Shown here: piece after piece, positions 59,882 through 64,000 of the stretch | Position numbering within the stretch: the stretch's first letter is position 1 | How the letters are laid out: each line of letters begins with the position of its first letter | DNA from: Verrucomicrobiaceae bacterium | Lineage (GTDB): Bacteria; Verrucomicrobiota; Verrucomicrobiia; Verrucomicrobiales; Verrucomicrobiaceae | Assembly (NCBI GenBank): GCA_027486585.1 | Contig: JAIXOU010000027.1 | Location: 1 to 64,000 of the forward strand | DNA: 64,000 bases | Reading direction: 5' to 3' | Notes under the pieces: generated by a model | What the model was told of the DNA's origin: nothing | The model's database searches: none | Seen by the model: the letters and a program-made list of their open reading frames with translations, nothing else | Program-made: the position numbers and the translations under genes

Positions 59882-62800
59882 ATGCCAACCAACACCTTTT
59901 TCAAAATCCTTGGCGGGCTTACCAGCTTGGTTCTGGTGATGTGGGTCACGCAAGAAGCGGTGCAGGAAATCCAGCAAGACATGCCCAAGGCATCTGCAAC
60001 CGAGGTCAATCCACGCAAACAACTTCGAAGCCTGAATTCGATCCAAAAGGTGAGAGCCAATCCTGAGGCTCAGGCGCAGGCCTGGCATGATTTAATGGCA
60101 GGTCGCCCGTTTGTCCTATCGGTGGATGGACGTGCCCAGCGCTTCACGCTTTCTTTATCGGAGCTTTATCTCACCACAGCAGCGACGGACAAACGTTTTC
60201 AAAAGCTCACTCCTCTTGCGAATGCTCAGGCACTCATCCAGGCCGCCAAGGAGCTGAATCCTGAGACGACAGGTTGGGTCATCTATCCTGAAGGGCATGA
60301 AGATGAAGTTCAATCTCGGCAAATCCTGCACAAGCGGATTCACATTCAAACCACGGACCGTGAGAGAACGGTTGCCTTGCTGAAAACCCACGGGCTCAAG
60401 CTAATCAGTGAGCCCGATTACTCGCCCGGCAGCCTCATTGTCGAACCTCTGCAAGGTGGACCCGAGGCCGCCCTCAAAGCCCTTGAACAACTGAGCGGAG
60501 ATCCTTCCATACGATCCATCGGACCGCTACTCCTGCGGCAGATGCAAAAGCACGCCACGCCGAATGATGCTCTTTTCACCTCTCAATGGCATTTGAAAAA
60601 CACAGGCCAAGGTGGTGGCAAAGTCGGCGCAGACATGAACGTCACCTCCGTCTGGGATACCTACAAAGGCCAGGGCATCAAAATCGCCATCGTCGATGAC
60701 GGGCTGCAAATTCTGCATCCAGACTTGGCCCCCAATGCCGACAGTGCGAATCATTATGACTGGAACGATTCCCCAAACGATACCAATCCCGCGCCATCGA
60801 ACTTTGCTGAGGACTTTCATGGAACTTCAGTTGGTGGTGTGGCAGCTGCTCGCGGCAATAACTCGATCGGTGTTTCGGGTGTAGCCCCTGAAGCTACGCT
60901 GGTGGGATTCAGGCTCATTTCTTCACCGACCTCCGATCAAGATGATGCGGAAGCCATGGATCGTGGAAAAGACATCATTCAGATCAAAAACAACAGCTGG
61001 GGTGCCGGCGGTTTTGCTTGGTCACTGAGGCCTGCGGGTGAGCTTATGGAAGCGGCACGTCAAAACGCGACGGAGACGGGACGTCAAGGCAAAGGCACCC
61101 TTTTTGTGTGGTCGGCAGGCAATGGCCGTGAGGAAGGACAACAAGGCCAAAAAGACGGATTTTCCAACTCCATGTTCATCCTGACGGTCGGCGCAACGAA
61201 CAATCAAGGCGCACTAACCGATTACAGTGAAACGGGGTCTCATTTGGTTGTCTGTGCACCCAGCAGTGGTGGCAGTGTGGCTATTTTCACGAGCGATCTT
61301 ACAGGTAACCAAGGTTACAATGAGAGAGGAACAGCCCAAGGTGAGGTCGCCGATCTCGACTACACCCATGACTTCGGCGGCACCTCCTCCGCTGCACCGG
61401 CGGTCTCAGGGGCTCTGGCGCTGATGCTCGAAGCCAATCCCGATTTAAACTGGCGTGATGTGAAGGAGATCCTGCTGCGCACGTCCACACAACTCTTGCC
61501 AGTCGATCCAGGCTGGATTTCCCGCGATGGTGGAGATAGCAGCTTGCCGGTCATTCGACATCATCAGTCCTTTGGGGGAGGCCAAATCGACGTGCAAGCA
61601 GCTGTGACTCTGGCTGAAACATGGACCTCTTTGGGACCCATGATTCAGGACTCTCGGACCTCGAATGCCGCCGCTACCATTCCAGATAATAACACCAAGG
61701 GCATTTCCATTGTGTTTGATTTTAGTACAACGAATCCGATGAGGGTCGAACATGCCAAGCTCAACTTAAATGTGTTTCACTCTTATCGGGGCGATCTAGA
61801 GATCAAACTCACCTCTCCTTCTGGCACGGTCAGCACACTAGCCACCAAGGAATCAGAAGATGATGGCTCCAACTACTACGACTGGAATTTTAGCAGTGTC
61901 CGACACTGGGGTGAATCCGCTAAAGGCAAATGGATCCTCACCATCAAAGATCTCGATCCCCTCACCACAGGAACCTTTGACTCAGCCAGGCTGACCCTCT
62001 ATGGAACCGACTTCACGCCGATTGCAATCACGGCACAGACCACCGCGTCCCAGTTTTTAGCCGCTGGACAGCCGCTGACTCTGGATACCACCTTAACGGG
62101 ACAGGGTACCTTCACTCATTCCTGGCTGCAAAACCTCAAACAAATCGCTACGACCAAGACGCTGCATATCCCTGAAACCAGCCTCAGCCATGCAGGGCGC
62201 TATCAGGTGAAGGTCAGCAATCTAACCGGAAGTGATACTTCAGACATGGTCTCTGTCGGCGTGGTCAATCGCACCCTTCCAGCAACGATCGTCAACTTAG
62301 CCACCAAGGCCAGCATCACAGCCCAGGCCGCAGGCGAAGGCCTCACGTACGAATGGAAACTGAATGGTCAGACGATTCCTAAAGGTGGGAAAATCTCAGG
62401 CATGGATTCCAAAACGCTCTCCATCACGAACATGCAGCCTGGAGACACGGGGCCATACACCTGCGTTGTTCGCATGTCAGGCGTTGCTGAAACGATTGAG
62501 ACGCTACCTCTAACGGTCGAACTTCGCTACAAACCCATCGTGACCCCACGAAGCCTTGATGATGGCATTGTCAGCGGTGCCGTGAACGAGCAGATTTCAG
62601 CAATCCATGGCACCACCCGATTCACCGCCACAGGATTGCCCCCTGGAGTCAGTATCAGCCCCTCCGGCCTACTGACGGGCCGCCCAGGAAGACTTGGAAT
62701 CTATAAAATCAAAATCACGGCGACCAATCTAGCTGGCTCTAGCCCACCCGTGGAATTTGAATGGGATATCCAAGACTTCCCACTCGCGGCACGAGGCACT

Positions 62801-63946
62801 TGGACGGGAATCGTGCAGCGTGATAGCGGCCTGAACACAGGTCTTGGCGGGCGCGTTAAACTCAGCATCTCCAATACAGGCACCTACACTGGAACCATCA
62901 CGTTAGGAACCAAGACCTATGCCTGGGCCAGCCGTATTGATGCCCTGCTTAACAATGCCAACCCGACAACCCCCTTCACCATTTCACGAGGCAGAGTTCT
63001 TACACCGCTGACGGGTAACATTCTTTTGAATCTCAGCACCGACAGGCTCTCTGGCACGATCTCGGATGGATCCAACACGGCGGCTTTTGAAGCGTTTCGA
63101 AATCCGTGGTCGGCAACCAACAAACCCGTTCAGGCAAGCACAGCCTTCAACGCTGCGCTGGAAGTTCCCGAAGCTCTAGCTCTCAATACAGCGTATCCGC
63201 AGGGACATGGCCATGTGAAGATGACAGTCGGCACGACAGGAATCGTGACTTGGGCTGGTAAATTGGCGGATGCCACGACCCTGACGGGAAGCTCTACACT
63301 CGGTCTACTAGGTGAGACTTCTTTTCACGCCATGCTTTATTCAAACACAGGGAGCACCCAAGGATGGAGCACGATCACTTTAGATTCAGGTCTTGTGGAT
63401 GGGACGATGGATTGGTTTAAATCCCCCCAACCTGACAAAAACACAACTCGAACCTATAAATCAGGCATCCCTTTACATACGCTCAAGGTCCGCGGCGCTA
63501 GATACCTGAGACCAGCCTCACCAGCCATGATCCTTGATCTAGATTCGCAGCCCGCAGCGGGACCTCTAACAAACAATGCCAAGCTAAGATTCACGGGACT
63601 CCCCTTATTCACGCGATTCGACCAGACTTTTAAAATCACTCAATCGCTGAGCGCAGTGATGCCCACATTGATCTTGGAAAACCCGCAGGGTGTCAGACTC
63701 AGCTTCAGCGCAACGACGGGGACTCTGAGTGGCACGTTTAGTTTCAGTGATGACGATCCCAATGACAGCACCCTTCCGTATGCCAAAATCTTGCGCATCG
63801 GATCATTCAGCGGACTGCTTGTCACCAGACCAGATCTCAATCAGGGCATCGGTTATTTTAATCTGGCAGAGTTACCCGATACCGTGGGTGAGAAAAGCAC
63901 CTCAACACCCATCATCTCGGGCAAGGCAGAACTTACAAGGCCTTAA
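59882..63946 (+). CDS. S8 subtilisin/kexin-like serine protease with P-domain, Ig-like domains and shared C-terminal module
   Basis: IAIVDDGLQILHPDL (Asp), DFHGTSVGGVAAA (His), GGTSSAAPAVSGALALMLEANP (Ser); P-domain HSYRGDLEIKLTSPSGTVSTL...GKWILTIKDLDPLTTGTFDSARLTLYG; ORF track opens at 59867, ATG at 59882. Confidence 0.92.
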   Translation: MPTNTFFKILGGLTSLVLVMWVTQEAVQEIQQDMPKASATEVNPRKQLRSLNSIQKVRANPEAQAQAWHDLMAGRPFVLSVDGRAQRFTLSLSELYLTTAATDKRFQKLTPLANAQALIQAAKELNPETTGWVIYPEGHEDEVQSRQILHKRIHIQTTDRERTVALLKTHGLKLISEPDYSPGSLIVEPLQGGPEAALKALEQLSGDPSIRSIGPLLLRQMQKHATPNDALFTSQWHLKNTGQGGGKVGADMNVTSVWDTYKGQGIKIAIVDDGLQILHPDLAPNADSANHYDWNDSPNDTNPAPSNFAEDFHGTSVGGVAAARGNNSIGVSGVAPEATLVGFRLISSPTSDQDDAEAMDRGKDIIQIKNNSWGAGGFAWSLRPAGELMEAARQNATETGRQGKGTLFVWSAGNGREEGQQGQKDGFSNSMFILTVGATNNQGALTDYSETGSHLVVCAPSSGGSVAIFTSDLTGNQGYNERGTAQGEVADLDYTHDFGGTSSAAPAVSGALALMLEANPDLNWRDVKEILLRTSTQLLPVDPGWISRDGGDSSLPVIRHHQSFGGGQIDVQAAVTLAETWTSLGPMIQDSRTSNAAATIPDNNTKGISIVFDFSTTNPMRVEHAKLNLNVFHSYRGDLEIKLTSPSGTVSTLATKESEDDGSNYYDWNFSSVRHWGESAKGKWILTIKDLDPLTTGTFDSARLTLYGTDFTPIAITAQTTASQFLAAGQPLTLDTTLTGQGTFTHSWLQNLKQIATTKTLHIPETSLSHAGRYQVKVSNLTGSDTSDMVSVGVVNRTLPATIVNLATKASITAQAAGEGLTYEWKLNGQTIPKGGKISGMDSKTLSITNMQPGDTGPYTCVVRMSGVAETIETLPLTVELRYKPIVTPRSLDDGIVSGAVNEQISAIHGTTRFTATGLPPGVSISPSGLLTGRPGRLGIYKIKITATNLAGSSPPVEFEWDIQDFPLAARGTWTGIVQRDSGLNTGLGGRVKLSISNTGTYTGTITLGTKTYAWASRIDALLNNANPTTPFTISRGRVLTPLTGNILLNLSTDRLSGTISDGSNTAAFEAFRNPWSATNKPVQASTAFNAALEVPEALALNTAYPQGHGHVKMTVGTTGIVTWAGKLADATTLTGSSTLGLLGETSFHAMLYSNTGSTQGWSTITLDSGLVDGTMDWFKSPQPDKNTTRTYKSGIPLHTLKVRGARYLRPASPAMILDLDSQPAAGPLTNNAKLRFTGLPLFTRFDQTFKITQSLSAVMPTLILENPQGVRLSFSATTGTLSGTFSFSDDDPNDSTLPYAKILRIGSFSGLLVTRPDLNQGIGYFNLAELPDTVGEKSTSTPIISGKAELTRP

Positions 63947-64000
63947 GCTGAGCCCAAGTCGCGCCCCAACCACCGGTCTGGGCACTGGCAGGCCAAGTGA
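63933..64000 (-). CDS. Possible 3' end of a minus-strand gene, truncated by window end
   Basis: Open minus frame ...TWPASAQTGGWGATWAQLKAL* ; too short to confirm. Confidence 0.3.
   Translation of the reverse strand, partial: TWPASAQTGGWGATWAQLKAL

Overview
The window is chromosomal DNA that looks verrucomicrobial (inferred from gene content and style, no search was run). Most of it is ordinary housekeeping sequence. It includes tRNAs, ubiE/menG, der, a ribBA-ribH-nusB-ftsY operon, sodB, an amidase, folC-purT, sufS-sufU, scpB, pheA, a TetR/RND efflux operon, ligA and a trpA-dapF-dapA run. The unusual content is: (i) three giant secreted multidomain proteins (3434, 2192 and 1359 aa) that share an apparently uncharacterised C-terminal beta-rich module; the largest has a duplicated ~2 kb block flanking a lamin-tail/PA14/CotH cassette; (ii) a 50.5-64 kb accessory locus with an H-type lectin, a kelch/LamG/Ig giant, an FN3 protein and a kexin-like subtilase; (iii) in that locus, a degenerate ~20-unit array of 21-nt repeats (58860-59277) with higher-order structure and hairpin potential, next to a cluster of short GC-rich palindromes in the divergent intergenic region; (iv) an enolase-superfamily gene interrupted by one in-frame amber codon (46337-46339). 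All calls come from reading the sequence and the supplied ORFs; no homology or structure searches were possible.
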